Source of the DNA: Armatimonadetes bacterium Uphvl-Ar1
GTDB taxonomy: Bacteria; Armatimonadota; Fimbriimonadia; Fimbriimonadales; Fimbriimonadaceae
Reading direction: 5' to 3'
Length of the DNA stretch: 64,000 nucleotides
Assembly (NCBI GenBank): GCA_002162075.1
Contig: CP021423.1
Span: 186,001 to 250,000 of the forward strand
The translations under genes and the position numbers were made by a program. Under the pieces are notes generated by a model that worked only from the letters and a program-made list of their open reading frames with translations, did no database searches and was not told the DNA's origin. Below are positions 50,841 through 59,952 of this stretch, one piece after another; positions within the stretch are counted from its first letter, which is position 1; every line of letters starts with the position of its first letter.

Positions 50841-51812
50841 TTATTTAATGTTGAATGGTGGGGTCAGGATGCCTTGCTCGGTCACGATTGCGGTGATGAG
50901 GGTGCCGGGGGTTACATCGAAGGCGGGGTTATAGACGGGGCAGTTGTCAGGGGCGATTTGGATGGACTCCGCGTGGGTCAGTTCGGTGGAATCACGTTCT
51001 TCGATGGGGATGTGGTCGCCAGTAGGAAGGTTGGGGTCTAGAGTTGAAGATGGTGCGGCGATGACGAACGGGATGTTGTGGTGGTGGGCGAGGACGGCGA
51101 GCATGTAGGTACCGATTTTGTTGGCGGTGTCGCCGTTTGCGGTGATGCGGTCAGCTCCGGCGACGACAAAGTCGATTTTCCCGGCTCTCATGAGTGAAGC
51201 GGCGGCTGAGTCGGCGATGCTGTGGAAGGGTATTTTGTCGTGGAGGAGTTCAAACGCGGTGAGCCGGAGACCCTGTTGGCGGGGCCGAGTTTCGCAGGAA
51301 TAGACATGTTTGACTTTGCCTTGTTGGTGAGCGGTGCGGATGATACCGAGAGCGGTTCCGTGGCCCGCGGTGGCGAGGGATCCGGTGTTGCAGATGGTGA
51401 GGACGGTTGCTTCTTCGGGAACGAGAGTGGCTCCGGACTCTCCGATTTTGTGGTTCATTGAGAGGTCTTCAGCTTCGATGGCTTGGGCTTCGGCGAGGAC
51501 GGATTCGGGTGATTTGTCGGTTAAGGCATCGAGTCGGTCGAGAGCCCAAAAGAGGTTGACGGCGGTGGGCCGTGATTCGGCAAGGGTTTGTTTAGCCTGG
51601 CTCCAATCGGCTTGGTTTAAGGCGGCGAGGGCCATGCCGTAGGCGGCAGCTACTCCGATTGCGGGGGCGCCACGGACGGTCATATTACGGATTGATTCGG
51701 CGACCTGAATGTGGTCAGAGTGGGCGATCCAGGCGGTGTGGGTGGGGAGGATTCGTTGGTCGAGGAGGTGGAGGGTGTTGTCTTCGAATTTGATGCAACG
51801 GAGGGCGGGCAT
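50841..51812 (-). CDS. mtnA: S-methyl-5-thioribose-1-phosphate isomerase
   Basis: From the ATG at 51812 (which fits the family start 'MPALRCIKFEDNTLHLLDQR') this is 323 residues with 'NMTVRGAPAIGVAAAYGMAL', 'VLTICNTGSLATAGHGTALG', catalytic Cys in 'VYSCETRPRQQGLRLTAFEL' and Asp in 'VVAGADRITANGDTANKIGT'. It isomerises MTR-1-P to MTRu-1-P in methionine salvage. An in-frame extension to 51878 adds a basic stretch not seen in the family. It heads the run mtnA-phd-parE-deoA. Confidence 0.93.
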   Translation of the reverse strand: MPALRCIKFEDNTLHLLDQRILPTHTAWIAHSDHIQVAESIRNMTVRGAPAIGVAAAYGMALAALNQADWSQAKQTLAESRPTAVNLFWALDRLDALTDKSPESVLAEAQAIEAEDLSMNHKIGESGATLVPEEATVLTICNTGSLATAGHGTALGIIRTAHQQGKVKHVYSCETRPRQQGLRLTAFELLHDKIPFHSIADSAAASLMRAGKIDFVVAGADRITANGDTANKIGTYMLAVLAHHHNIPFVIAAPSSTLDPNLPTGDHIPIEERDSTELTHAESIQIAPDNCPVYNPAFDVTPGTLITAIVTEQGILTPPFNIK

Positions 51813-51880
51813 TGAATGGAGATTACCTACTGCCTTGCGTTTCCCCTGTTTGAGAAACTTTTCCATGGTATTTTTCATCC

Positions 51881-51920
51881 ATTCCCCCCACCCCTTCCCC
51901 TCCCCTACCGGGGAGGGATG
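51881..51920. repeat. CCCTCCCC palindromic repeat upstream of mtnA
   Basis: CCCCCCACCCCTTCCCCTCCCC leads into the perfect stem CCCTCCCC (51898-51905)/GGGGAGGG (51910-51917). The lead-in CCCCACCCCTTCCCCTCCCC is shared with the copy inside purK. Confidence 0.8.
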
Positions 51921-51951
51921 AAACGATGAGACTACTAAAAATAAGTTTGGT

Positions 51952-53187
51952 CTACTTCAGTACATCAAGGGTTTGGAAGGTGCCGCCGAGGACAACACCG
52001 GAGTCGTTACCCATCCAGTTATCGAGTGCGGTGGCGTAGACCTGCCGGAAATCGATTTTGAATTCGAGGTCACCGTCGTTGAGGTTATTGAGGTCGGGCT
52101 TGGGGCCGTGGAATCCGCCTTTGACGTTCTTCCCGATGAGGAACATGGGGGCAGCTTTTCCGTGGTCAGTTCCTTCGGAACCGTTCTCGTATGTGCGGCG
52201 ACCAAATTCTGAGAAGACGAGGGTCATGACTTTGTCGGCTTTGCCGATGGCTTCGAGTTCTGATTGGAATGCGGCGATGGCGTCGGAGAAGCCCTTCATG
52301 AGGGTTTCGTGGGATGCGCCTTGTCGGGCGTGGGTGTCGAATCCGCCAACACTGAGGTAGATCACTCGGGTTTGGGGTGAAGTCGCGATGATTTGGGCAA
52401 TTTGTTTGAAACCGCGACCGAATGCGTGATCCCCATAGTTATTTTTGGGTTCAAATTTGCTGAGATTTGTTTTGAGGGCACTGATGGCATCGAGGGCGGT
52501 GTTGTTGGCCATTTGGATTTGGCGAACAGATGAGCCTTCGGCACCAGCCATGCCCTGGATTTCTCGGAGCATGCGTTCGGCGTCGGGGTCTCCGACCATT
52601 TGTTGGACGTCGCCGAGGGAGGCGAAGCAGGGGATTGAGGCTTGCTTGGCGGTGAGGGCGAGCGGGCGTTCGGTGCTGAGTCCGAGGGCAGCGATGGGGT
52701 CGAGCTTGGCCCCTGATTCACAATTTTTGTCGAAGGCACGACCGATCCAGCCGTACTTGAGGGCTCCGTCGGGGCTGGCGGATTGCCAGATGTCCATGGA
52801 TTTGAAGTGGGATCGGTTGGAATTGGGGTAGCCAACGTTATTGATGACGGCGACTTGGCCTTTTTGGAAGAGCTCGGCAAAACCGGTCATTGCGGGATGG
52901 AAGCCGAGGCCATCGGTTGCTTTGATGACTTGGTCTGGTTTGAAGCCGAGGGTCGGACGGAGTTTGGCGTATTGAGGGTCGAGGTAGGGGATGACGGTGT
53001 TGAGGCCGTCGTTTCCGCCGGAGAACTGGCAGACAACGAGCACGTTATCGGGGTCTACTTTTCGACCGTTGGCAAGTTTGACGACATCGGCACGGGCGAT
53101 GGCGGAGAGCCATGAGGGGGCCATGAGTCCGACGGCGAGGACTCCGCCGCGGACAAATAAATCTCTTCTTGTGATGTCGTTTTCCAT
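51952..53187 (-). CDS. DUF1501 protein with Tat signal
   Basis: The 411-residue protein starts with a twin-arginine signal ('TRRDLFVRGGVLAVGLMAP') and continues with the DUF1501 sulfatase-like fold: 'VLVVCQFSGGNDGLNTVIPY', 'FKSMDIWQSASPDGALKYGW', 'VIYLSVGGFDTHARQGASHE', 'VMTLVFSEFGRRTYENGSEG', 'TDHGKAAPMFLIGKNVKGGF'. These exported proteins are abundant in Planctomycetes and relatives, usually next to a DUF1800 gene; none is adjacent here. The substrate is unknown. Confidence 0.92.
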   Translation of the reverse strand: MENDITRRDLFVRGGVLAVGLMAPSWLSAIARADVVKLANGRKVDPDNVLVVCQFSGGNDGLNTVIPYLDPQYAKLRPTLGFKPDQVIKATDGLGFHPAMTGFAELFQKGQVAVINNVGYPNSNRSHFKSMDIWQSASPDGALKYGWIGRAFDKNCESGAKLDPIAALGLSTERPLALTAKQASIPCFASLGDVQQMVGDPDAERMLREIQGMAGAEGSSVRQIQMANNTALDAISALKTNLSKFEPKNNYGDHAFGRGFKQIAQIIATSPQTRVIYLSVGGFDTHARQGASHETLMKGFSDAIAAFQSELEAIGKADKVMTLVFSEFGRRTYENGSEGTDHGKAAPMFLIGKNVKGGFHGPKPDLNNLNDGDLEFKIDFRQVYATALDNWMGNDSGVVLGGTFQTLDVLK

Positions 53188-53325
53188 GGTTTTGTTTGGC
53201 TTCCTGTTCTATTGTATGCAAAGTCGGGACGGAAGTCAGGCATGTTTGTTCAGTTTTTTTAATTTTTAAATGTGTTAAGCTGGGAATGTTTGGGGGGCTT
53301 TGAGTGTTCCACTTGAGAGATTGAA

Positions 53326-53751
53326 TTGAAAACTCGCGGATTGATTTCCCGCCAGGTCGGGTCATATGGTGCGGCGACGGTGCTTTCGGTGCTGACTTTG
53401 GCGGTGTTTGCTTATTCCAAGGACACGGGGCCGGAGAGTACGGTGAGGCGGTATCACCAGTCGATTATTGACGGGGAGATCTCTGATTTAGCCAAAGTGA
53501 CAATTGGGACGGACGGAGCGCAGGAGCAGCTTCGGATGATCGTGACGGGGGCTTTGCGACAAAGTGAAGGGGTGACTTTGGGGCGGGTTCGGCAGGATGG
53601 GCGCGAGGCTTATGCGGATGTTGTTTATGTTTTGCCAGGGGGTCGGGGGATGACAACTTTGCGGTTTATGGTTCGCAAGCCAAATTTGAAGTGGAAGATT
53701 GACAGTGAGGGAACGTTGCGGCTCCTGAGCCGGATGAATCAGTTTGAGTGA
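53326..53751 (+). CDS. membrane-anchored hypothetical protein (NTF2-like body)
   Basis: A TTG-started protein of 141 residues with one N-terminal span ('VGSYGAATVLSVLTLAVFAY') and a small alpha/beta body ('GPESTVRRYHQSIIDGEISD', 'REAYADVVYVLPGGRGMTTL', 'WKIDSEGTLRLL') in the style of DUF4878/NTF2-like lipoproteins. It is followed 20 bases later by a similar gene, so they form a pair. Function unknown. Confidence 0.65.
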   Translation: MKTRGLISRQVGSYGAATVLSVLTLAVFAYSKDTGPESTVRRYHQSIIDGEISDLAKVTIGTDGAQEQLRMIVTGALRQSEGVTLGRVRQDGREAYADVVYVLPGGRGMTTLRFMVRKPNLKWKIDSEGTLRLLSRMNQFE

Positions 53752-53771
53752 GGATACAATAGGGAGAAGTT

Positions 53772-54209
53772 ATGACGAAGCGCGCAGGAAAGATTCACTG
53801 GATGACGATTACGGCAATTGTCGGAGCGGTTTTGATGGTTGGGATTTTGATGTCGGGCGGCGATGATCCGGCGGGTCGTGCGGCGACCTTCATGTCGGCT
53901 CTGGCGCGGGGGGATGCGAAAACTTTGGCGGAGAGTACTTATGTCGAAGGAAGGTCTCAGGAGGAGATTTTGAAAGAGTGGGAGAAATCGGTTGAGGATG
54001 CGAAGCATTACCGTTTTAAGTTTAAGATCAAAGGGGCACAGCCGACGGGTGAGACAGCTCAGGTGCGAATGGGCGTTTGGCGGAATTTCTCTCCGGGGGC
54101 TTATGACGAGAATTTCCAGCTTGAGTTGGTGAAGCGGGATGGGAAGTGGAAGGTTCGTGGGAATGGGATTAGTCGGGAGATGTATCCGTTCTTGCCGAGA
54201 TTTGACTAA
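53772..54209 (+). CDS. membrane-anchored hypothetical protein (DUF4878-like)
   Basis: A 145-residue protein with an N-terminal span ('ITAIVGAVLMVGILM') and an NTF2-like body ('PAGRAATFMSALARGDAKTL', 'FQLELVKRDGKWKVRGNGIS'). AGGGAGAA precedes the ATG. It appears related in plan to the preceding gene; a terminator follows. Function unknown. Confidence 0.7.
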   Translation: MTKRAGKIHWMTITAIVGAVLMVGILMSGGDDPAGRAATFMSALARGDAKTLAESTYVEGRSQEEILKEWEKSVEDAKHYRFKFKIKGAQPTGETAQVRMGVWRNFSPGAYDENFQLELVKRDGKWKVRGNGISREMYPFLPRFD

Positions 54210-54227
54210 GGCAACACATGAGTGATT

Positions 54228-54264
54228 AAGCCGTCGGGAATCTTTCTCGGCGGCTTTGTTGTTT
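54228..54264 (+). terminator. intrinsic terminator
   Basis: AAGCCGTCG (54228-54236) pairs with CGGCGGCTT (54248-54256) including one T-G pair, followed by TGTTGTTTT. It ends the transcript of the gene pair 53326-54209. Confidence 0.8.
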
Positions 54265-54271
54265 TAGAAAT

Positions 54272-55357
54272 ATGCGCAAATGGTTTTTGCTGGCGGGGGT
54301 ATTGGTTTCAGGATTTGGTTTGGGCTGTTTGTGGGATCGGGACACGGTGGCCATGGAATTGAAAGGGATGCCGGAGATTCAGAATGTAATCGCTGGTCGC
54401 TTTGAGAGAAACCCAGATTTGTTTTATGAGATGCGGATTGAGAGAATCACTCAGGCTGGTTCGGCGATGAAATTTGAAGAGTATTTTGATGTCGCGGTGG
54501 CCTTTGATCGGTTAGGCCAACACGATGAGGCGATTGGATGGATTGACCAATTTGACGAGCGAATATCGAAAGTGAAGATGGGGGACGAAGAGTGGAAAGA
54601 GCTAAGTTACAAGCGAAATGCAAATTTAGGGACATTTTTTGTTCATCGTGGGTTGAAGAAGGGCGATGATGGGATGGGTGATTTGAAGAAAGGTTTGTCT
54701 TTGTTGGAACGCGCCGTTGAGATCAATCCTCAGGCGCATTTTGGTCGAGAGAAGGTTCAGATTGCTTTGGTGCAAGATCGAATCATGGAGATCGAGTCAG
54801 GATTTGGGTTAACTGAAATTGACTTATCTCGAGAGGAAATTCGGGAGGGGGTGATTGGGATGATGGTGTTGGGCAATGCCTGGGAGTCGGCGCGGGTGTG
54901 GAGTTGGCTCTTGGGAGCCATTGACAGAGAGGATGGGAATGTAGCGGATTTGATTGTCCAGAGGATTAACGAGATTGATACGAAGTTTGACCGGTATGAG
55001 CTGCAATTGCCGGAACCACTCGACGGGCCCCATTTGGAGCCGGAAGCAGGCAAGAGTAAGGGTAAGGAGGTTTATGGAATTTTGAGGATGAATGGTGATC
55101 AGTGGTCAAAAAAGCGGGAAGAGTTTTTGGTCGCTGGGTTGCAATCGGGGCGGCATCCGGATTCCGACGTGGATTTTTGGGAGGGTTACGAGGAGGTTCC
55201 AGCGGCAGTGATCGAGGATAGTGTTGTAGAGCGTTGGGTGCGGTGGTGGTCAAATCCCCGGAATGTTTTCTTCGCGGGGTTTGGCGGTTCGATCATGGGA
55301 GTAACCGGCCTTTATTTTTGGCTGAAACGGCGGAAGCGGGTTTTGGTCGGGAGGTAG
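54272..55357 (+). CDS. hypothetical protein, TPR-like, anchored at both ends
   Basis: A 361-residue protein: an N-terminal signal with possible lipobox ('LLAGVLVSGFGLGC'), a helical TPR-like region ('YFDVAVAFDRLGQHDEAIGW', 'KGLSLLERAVEINPQAHFGR'), a linker, and a C-terminal span ('VFFAGFGGSIMGVTGLYFWL') followed by RRKR. If the C-terminal span is real, the middle is extracytoplasmic and the tail cytoplasmic. No family recognised. The ATG comes eight bases after the preceding terminator. Confidence 0.65.
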   Translation: MRKWFLLAGVLVSGFGLGCLWDRDTVAMELKGMPEIQNVIAGRFERNPDLFYEMRIERITQAGSAMKFEEYFDVAVAFDRLGQHDEAIGWIDQFDERISKVKMGDEEWKELSYKRNANLGTFFVHRGLKKGDDGMGDLKKGLSLLERAVEINPQAHFGREKVQIALVQDRIMEIESGFGLTEIDLSREEIREGVIGMMVLGNAWESARVWSWLLGAIDREDGNVADLIVQRINEIDTKFDRYELQLPEPLDGPHLEPEAGKSKGKEVYGILRMNGDQWSKKREEFLVAGLQSGRHPDSDVDFWEGYEEVPAAVIEDSVVERWVRWWSNPRNVFFAGFGGSIMGVTGLYFWLKRRKRVLVGR

Positions 55358-55659
55358 TTTCGTGGTCCAGGTTTTGTTATTGGCTTTGCTCTCGGTGACC
55401 TCACCCCCAACCCCCTCTCCATTGAAACGGAGAGGGGGCCTCTAGTGTTGTTGAGATTCCGGGTTACACCCGGAATGACAATAGTTTGAAAAACAACCCC
55501 TCCCGGCCCTTGCGGGCCACCCTCCCCAAGCTTGGTGAGGGATTTTTTTTTCAATGAGTAGTAGGGTGTTTGGCGGGGTTGGGCCTGTTAAGAAATGAGC
55601 GTGAAGCGGTATTTTGCGGAGGGCTTTCGGAATGAAGGCTTGATTCAGGTTCGGTTTTT
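55358..55659. repeat. gene-free stretch with three palindromic repeats
   Basis: Three elements lie in tandem: CCCCCTCTCC/GGAGAGGGGG (55411-55420/55429-55438, perfect ten-base stem), TTCCGGGT-TAC-ACCCGGAA (55457-55475) followed by TGACAA, and a copy of the CCCTCCC repeat (55497-55542) ending in nine T, which could act as a terminator for the gene at 54272. The last 100 bases hold the typA promoter region; no motif is clear. Confidence 0.8.
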
Positions 55660-57480
55660 ATGGCAGCAAACGTTCGCAATTTGGGGATCATCGCTCACGT
55701 TGATCATGGCAAGACGACATTGGTCGATGCAATTTTTAAGCAAGCGGGTTTGTTCCGGGTGAACGAGTCGGTGAGTGATCGGGTCATGGACTCGAACGAT
55801 TTGGAGCGGGAGCGGGGGATTACGATTTTGAGTAAGGTGGCGAGTTGCATTTATGGCGGGGTGAAAATCAATATCGTCGATACGCCGGGCCACGCGGACT
55901 TTGGGGGAGAAGTTGAGCGTGTTTTGTCCATGGTAGATGGTGTTCTTTTGATCGTTGATGCCTGTGAGGGCCCGATGCCGCAGACGCGATTTGTTCTCAA
56001 GAAAGCGTTTGAAAACAATCTGAAGGTTGTTTGCTGTGTGAACAAGATTGACCGGGAAGGGGCGCGGCCACAAGAGGCTTACGACAAGACGATTGACTTG
56101 TTTATTGATTTGGGAGCGGATGAGGAGGATTTGTTCTTCCCGGTGCTTTACACGAGTGGGGCGGGGGGATTTGCGCGAACTTCTCCAGATGGCGAAGAGC
56201 AGGATATGCAGGCGTTATTGGAGGCGATTGTTAAGGAGATTCCTGAGCCCAAAGTGACGGATGAGGGGCCGATGCAACTCCAGATAAATAACTTGGACTA
56301 CTCGGACTATTTGGGTCGGATTTTTGGCGGGAAATTGCTGAGGGGTCGTTGCCGAGTTGGAGATCGGTGCACGATTGTTGGCGAAGGGGGTAAGCGGGGG
56401 AATTTCAACGTAACGAAGGTTTGGATCTACGAAGGATTGAAGCTTAAGGAAGTTGAAGTTGGTGAGCCAGGGGAAATTGTCATGATTTCTGGCTACGATG
56501 AAGTGTTGATCGGGGACACGGTTTGCGATGCTCAGCATGTGGAAGTTCTGCCGCGCATTGAGGTTGAGCCGAGCACGTTGACGATGAATTTTTATGCGAA
56601 CAATTCTCCGTTGGCGGGCAAGGATGGCGGGAAGTTCTTGACGATCCACAAGATTCGGGAACGATTGGAGAAGGAAGAGAAAGTTTCGGTTAGTTTGAAA
56701 CTGGATCGAAGTGCTCCGGCGGATGTTGTCCGAGCGGCAGCGCGGGGAGAAATGCAGCTATCGGTCTTGATTGAGACGATGCGACGGGAAGGCTTTGAGA
56801 TGGCGATAGCGCGACCGGAGGTTATTTTCCGAGAAGTTGACGGAAAACGGCATGAACCGGTTGAGGAATTGACCTGTGAGTTTGACGATGAGGGGATGGG
56901 GGACGTGATGGAAGAGCTGAGTCGAAGAAAGGCTTTGATCACGAACATGGAGCCTTTGGGTACGGGTCGGAGCCGAGTTGTGGCGACAATTCCGACACGG
57001 GGGTTGATTGGCCTGCGCAGTGTCTATCTGACGATGACCCGAGGGACGGGGATTATGGCAAGTATTTTTGTTGGCTATGAGCCTTACAAGGGCTCGATTG
57101 AGAGTCGAACAAACGGAAGTTTGATTTCCAAGGATCCGGGCAAGATCACGAGATATGCTTATGAAGATGTCCAGGAAAGAGGAATATTTTTCTATCCGGT
57201 TGGAACGGAAGTTTACGGCGGGATGATCATCGGGGCGAATGCTCGTGAGGATGATATGGTGGTTAATGTGACGAAAGTGAAAGCGGCAAACAACATCCGG
57301 TCAGCGAACTCGGAGAATACGGTTGTTTTGGATACTCACCGCGATTTCAGTTTGGAACAGGCGTTGGCTTGGTTGCGGGATGATGAGCTATTGGAAGTCA
57401 CGCCGAAGTATTTGCGGTTCCGGAAGAAGTTGTTGGATCACTCGGAGCGACGCGTGGCGGAACGACGGTCGCCGGATTAG
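55660..57480 (+). CDS. typA: ribosome-associated GTPase TypA/BipA
   Basis: The 606-residue GTPase has G1 '[16 protein letters not shown]', G2 in '[20 protein letters not shown]', G3 '[20 protein letters not shown]', G4 '[18 protein letters not shown]', an EF-G-like domain and the BipA C-terminal domain. It aids 50S assembly, especially under stress or cold. Normal length. Confidence 0.97.
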   Translation: MAANVRNLGIIAHVDHGKTTLVDAIFKQAGLFRVNESVSDRVMDSNDLERERGITILSKVASCIYGGVKINIVDTPGHADFGGEVERVLSMVDGVLLIVDACEGPMPQTRFVLKKAFENNLKVVCCVNKIDREGARPQEAYDKTIDLFIDLGADEEDLFFPVLYTSGAGGFARTSPDGEEQDMQALLEAIVKEIPEPKVTDEGPMQLQINNLDYSDYLGRIFGGKLLRGRCRVGDRCTIVGEGGKRGNFNVTKVWIYEGLKLKEVEVGEPGEIVMISGYDEVLIGDTVCDAQHVEVLPRIEVEPSTLTMNFYANNSPLAGKDGGKFLTIHKIRERLEKEEKVSVSLKLDRSAPADVVRAAARGEMQLSVLIETMRREGFEMAIARPEVIFREVDGKRHEPVEELTCEFDDEGMGDVMEELSRRKALITNMEPLGTGRSRVVATIPTRGLIGLRSVYLTMTRGTGIMASIFVGYEPYKGSIESRTNGSLISKDPGKITRYAYEDVQERGIFFYPVGTEVYGGMIIGANAREDDMVVNVTKVKAANNIRSANSENTVVLDTHRDFSLEQALAWLRDDELLEVTPKYLRFRKKLLDHSERRVAERRSPD

Positions 57481-57500
57481 ACTAAGAAGTTGGTTTGAGC

Positions 57501-57533
57501 AAAAAAAAATCGCGGGGTTTCTGAAGCCCCGCG
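57501..57533 (-). terminator. intrinsic terminator on the minus strand
   Basis: CGCGGGG (57511-57517) pairs with CCCCGCG (57527-57533); on the minus strand the stem is followed by nine T. The only minus-strand candidate upstream is the 30-residue frame at 57707-57799, about 170 bases away, so an untranslated RNA may end here. On the plus strand it follows the typA stop by about 20 bases without a T-tract. Confidence 0.75.
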
Positions 57534-57706
57534 TACGAACTGCTTTTCGTGATCGTATGCGTGCGAGTGAATTCTGATGCCCACTTCTTTTGGATGCCCT
57601 CGTAATCGTTCCTCCAAGGTCAACCGCACGCCGCGACAGTTGTATTCTTCGGCAGGATTGTTAAGAAAAGAAGGCAATTTGGGACTCTTTGGGAGGAAAT
57701 AGGACT

Positions 57707-57799
57707 TTAGCGAGCGATAAAGGGATAGGCGATAGCGGTGAGGCAGGCGATCAGAGTCGTGATCATGATGAGATCGAGGAGTCGAAATCGATTTGCCAT
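57707..57799 (-). CDS. possible 30-residue membrane peptide resembling a prepilin helix
   Basis: ATG at 57799 opens a 30-codon frame: a short start (MANRFR) then 'LLDLIMITTLIACLTAIAYP' and FIAR. The spacing of hydrophobic residues and the P-F-x-x-A end resemble the prepilin helix at 5755 ('LIELLVVIAIIAMLAAFIFP'). It lies in a 409-base stretch without other genes (57481-57889) and its strand has a good terminator. No strong ribosome-binding site is seen. It may be a small membrane protein. Confidence 0.4.
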   Translation of the reverse strand: MANRFRLLDLIMITTLIACLTAIAYPFIAR

Positions 57800-57889
57800 A
57801 GCCTTGTGGAAAAGTCTGACTCCAAATTGTTAAGAGGGGTTTAGGGGTGAAGGACTTGCGAGGAAATTTAGTTCGGATAGACTCGAAGC

Positions 57890-58486
57890 GTGGTTTTGGT
57901 GATCGACAACTTTGACAGCTTCACATACAACTTGGTGCATTACCTTGGGATATTGGGGGCGGAGGTACTAGTGAAGCGGAATAACGAAGTGAGTTTGGGC
58001 GAGATTGACGATTTAAATCCGGCAGGGATTCTGTTGAGTCCGGGGCCATGTTCCCCAAAAGAGTCGGGGGTTTGCCGATTGGTGAGCGATGCGGCTTTGG
58101 CGGGGCATTATGCGAAACGAGGAACACCCGTTTTTGGCGTTTGTTTGGGGCACCAGACGCTTGGTGACTTGAGCGGCGGTTATATTCGGCGAGCGAAGAC
58201 AATCATGCATGGCAAGGCGAGTCAAGTGGAGCATGATGGTCGCGGAGTCTTCGTTGGGATGCCGACACCATTTTCTGCGGTTCGGTATCACTCGTTGGTA
58301 GTAGATGAGGAGAAGATGCCGGATGTTTTTGAAGTGTCGGCGCGCAGTTTGGATGATGGTGAGGTTCAGGGAATTCGACACCGCGAGCTACCGATTGAGG
58401 GTGTTCAGTTTCATCCGGAGTCGATCCTGACGGAGAATGGTCTGCGGATTGTGGAGAATTTTGTGGGGATGTGCCGTCCGAGTTAG
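57890..58486 (+). CDS. pabA: glutamine amidotransferase of aminodeoxychorismate/anthranilate synthase
   Basis: A GTG-started protein of 198 residues with the class I amidotransferase triad: Cys85 in 'VFGVCLGHQTLGDLSGG', His175 and Glu177 in 'GVQFHPESILT'. Early 'VLVIDNFDSFTYNLVHYLG' and 'ILLSPGPCSPKESG' are typical of TrpG/PabA. It supplies ammonia to a chorismate-converting partner for folate or tryptophan synthesis; the partner is not adjacent, so the choice between pabA and trpG is open. The folate-using thyX lies nearby. Confidence 0.88.
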   Translation: MVLVIDNFDSFTYNLVHYLGILGAEVLVKRNNEVSLGEIDDLNPAGILLSPGPCSPKESGVCRLVSDAALAGHYAKRGTPVFGVCLGHQTLGDLSGGYIRRAKTIMHGKASQVEHDGRGVFVGMPTPFSAVRYHSLVVDEEKMPDVFEVSARSLDDGEVQGIRHRELPIEGVQFHPESILTENGLRIVENFVGMCRPS

Positions 58487-58938
58487 GCTGGTTCGATACT
58501 AAACATTTCGATTTGCCAGATATTGTCTTTGAGAATGAGGTCGAGTCGGACGCGTGCTTTGCCTTTTTGGAATGTGGCTCGATTCTCGTATTTGGCGCGG
58601 ATGATGGGGTCTTTGCCTTTTCGTTCGGCGTTGCTGATGGTTGCGCGGCCCTTGCCTGATTGGAATTCACCGAGGGCTTTGTTATTGCCATCCAGGGTCT
58701 TTTGAAATTGGTCGAGCGTGAAGGCGGATTTGTATTCTTTGGTGCTTAGGGTCGTGAGAGTTTTGGCGCTGTAGTCGCGGAGAATCTGCTTGGTGTAGGT
58801 GTCGCCGAAATTTTTGGCTTCGGCTTCTCGTTTGGAGACGACTGCGGAAACTGGGCTCAGCAGATACATGAATCCGCCGCAACATGCGAACATGAGGACG
58901 GCGAAGACGATCAGGCCATATTTGAAGCCGTTGTTCAT
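58483..58938 (-). CDS. hypothetical membrane-anchored protein
   Basis: A 151-residue protein with one N-terminal span ('GLIVFAVLMFACCGGFMYLL'), a Lys-rich helical part ('KNFGDTYTKQILRDYSAKTL') and a beta end ('KARVRLDLILKDNIWQIEMF'), similar in plan to the DUF4878/NTF2-like proteins at 53326-54209. It overlaps the stop of pabA by four bases tail to tail. Function unknown. Confidence 0.7.
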   Translation of the reverse strand: MNNGFKYGLIVFAVLMFACCGGFMYLLSPVSAVVSKREAEAKNFGDTYTKQILRDYSAKTLTTLSTKEYKSAFTLDQFQKTLDGNNKALGEFQSGKGRATISNAERKGKDPIIRAKYENRATFQKGKARVRLDLILKDNIWQIEMFSIEPA

Positions 58939-59068
58939 TATTTCCCGGTAGTGTTATCGGTGGATTTTGGAGCTTGATTTAGGCTTGAGTGGGGCTTGCT
59001 TGGAATCAAGCAATTTGGGGAAAGTTCGTCTCGGGATTGATGGATTTTAAGTTAATCTTTGGGGCGAA

Positions 59069-59950
59069 ATGGCGCGGGTGATTGTTGAGTCGGCGGAGCA
59101 GCTTTTGGATCAAGAGATTCCGGTTTTGGACAAGGGGTTTGTCCGGCTGGTTGATTATATGGGGAGTGATGAGCGGATTGTGCAATCAGCGCGTGTGAGT
59201 TATGGTTCGGGCACAAAAAGTTTCCGGCAAGATAAGGGCTTGATCAACTATTTGATGCGGAACGAACACACGAGTCCGTTCGAGCAAGTGATTTTGACCT
59301 TTCATACCAAGATGCCCATCTTTGTGGCGCGGCAATGGGTTCGTCATCGCACCGCGCGTTTGAACGAGATCAGTGGTCGGTATTCGATCATGAAGGACGA
59401 GTTTTATGTGCCGGATGCGGCGCAGATGCGGGGACAAAGCGAGGACAACAAACAGGCGAGAAGTGAAGAAGTTGTCGCTTCTGCCGGGGACATGATCGCG
59501 GAGATGGAAGCGGATCAGAAGTTGATTTATGACCATTACACGGGGATGGTCGAAGGGGGGTTAGCGCGGGAGATTGCGCGATCCAATTTGCCGCTTTCGC
59601 TTTACACGGAATGGTATTGGCAGATTGACCTTCATAACCTGTTCCGGTTCCTGCACTTGAGGATGGATAGCCATGCTCAGTACGAAATTCGAGTTTACGC
59701 AGAGGCGATGGCGCGATGCGCAAAGGCGGTTGCGCCGATCGCTTATGATGCTTTTGAGGAACACATTCTCAATTCTGTTCGGTTGTCGCGGCAGGAATGT
59801 GTGGCGATGGCAGCGATCATGAATGGCCAGGCGAATCCTTTGGAGGGCCGTAGTTTGGCAATTTTTGAATCAAAGTTAGAAAAACTACGATCAATTCAGA
59901 TGCCAGCGGAAGATGAGCTCTTGCCGGACGTTGCGGTTACGCCAAGTTAA
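59069..59950 (+). CDS. thyX: FAD-dependent thymidylate synthase ThyX
   Basis: The 293-residue protein has the ThyX signature RHRx7S at residues 92-102 ('RHRTARLNEIS'), 'ARVSYGSGTKSFRQDKGLIN', 'YLMRNEHTSPFEQV' and 'SLYTEWYWQIDLHNLFRFLH'. It makes dTMP from dUMP with methylene-tetrahydrofolate, NADPH and FAD. No thyA is in the window. It is convergent with the MerR gene, two bases apart. Confidence 0.97.
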   Translation: MARVIVESAEQLLDQEIPVLDKGFVRLVDYMGSDERIVQSARVSYGSGTKSFRQDKGLINYLMRNEHTSPFEQVILTFHTKMPIFVARQWVRHRTARLNEISGRYSIMKDEFYVPDAAQMRGQSEDNKQARSEEVVASAGDMIAEMEADQKLIYDHYTGMVEGGLAREIARSNLPLSLYTEWYWQIDLHNLFRFLHLRMDSHAQYEIRVYAEAMARCAKAVAPIAYDAFEEHILNSVRLSRQECVAMAAIMNGQANPLEGRSLAIFESKLEKLRSIQMPAEDELLPDVAVTPS

Positions 59951-59952
59951 GT

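Noticed and set aside
57477-57677. 66-codon minus-strand frame after typA
   Set aside because: It runs through the strong hairpin terminator at 57501-57533 and its protein has no recognisable features.
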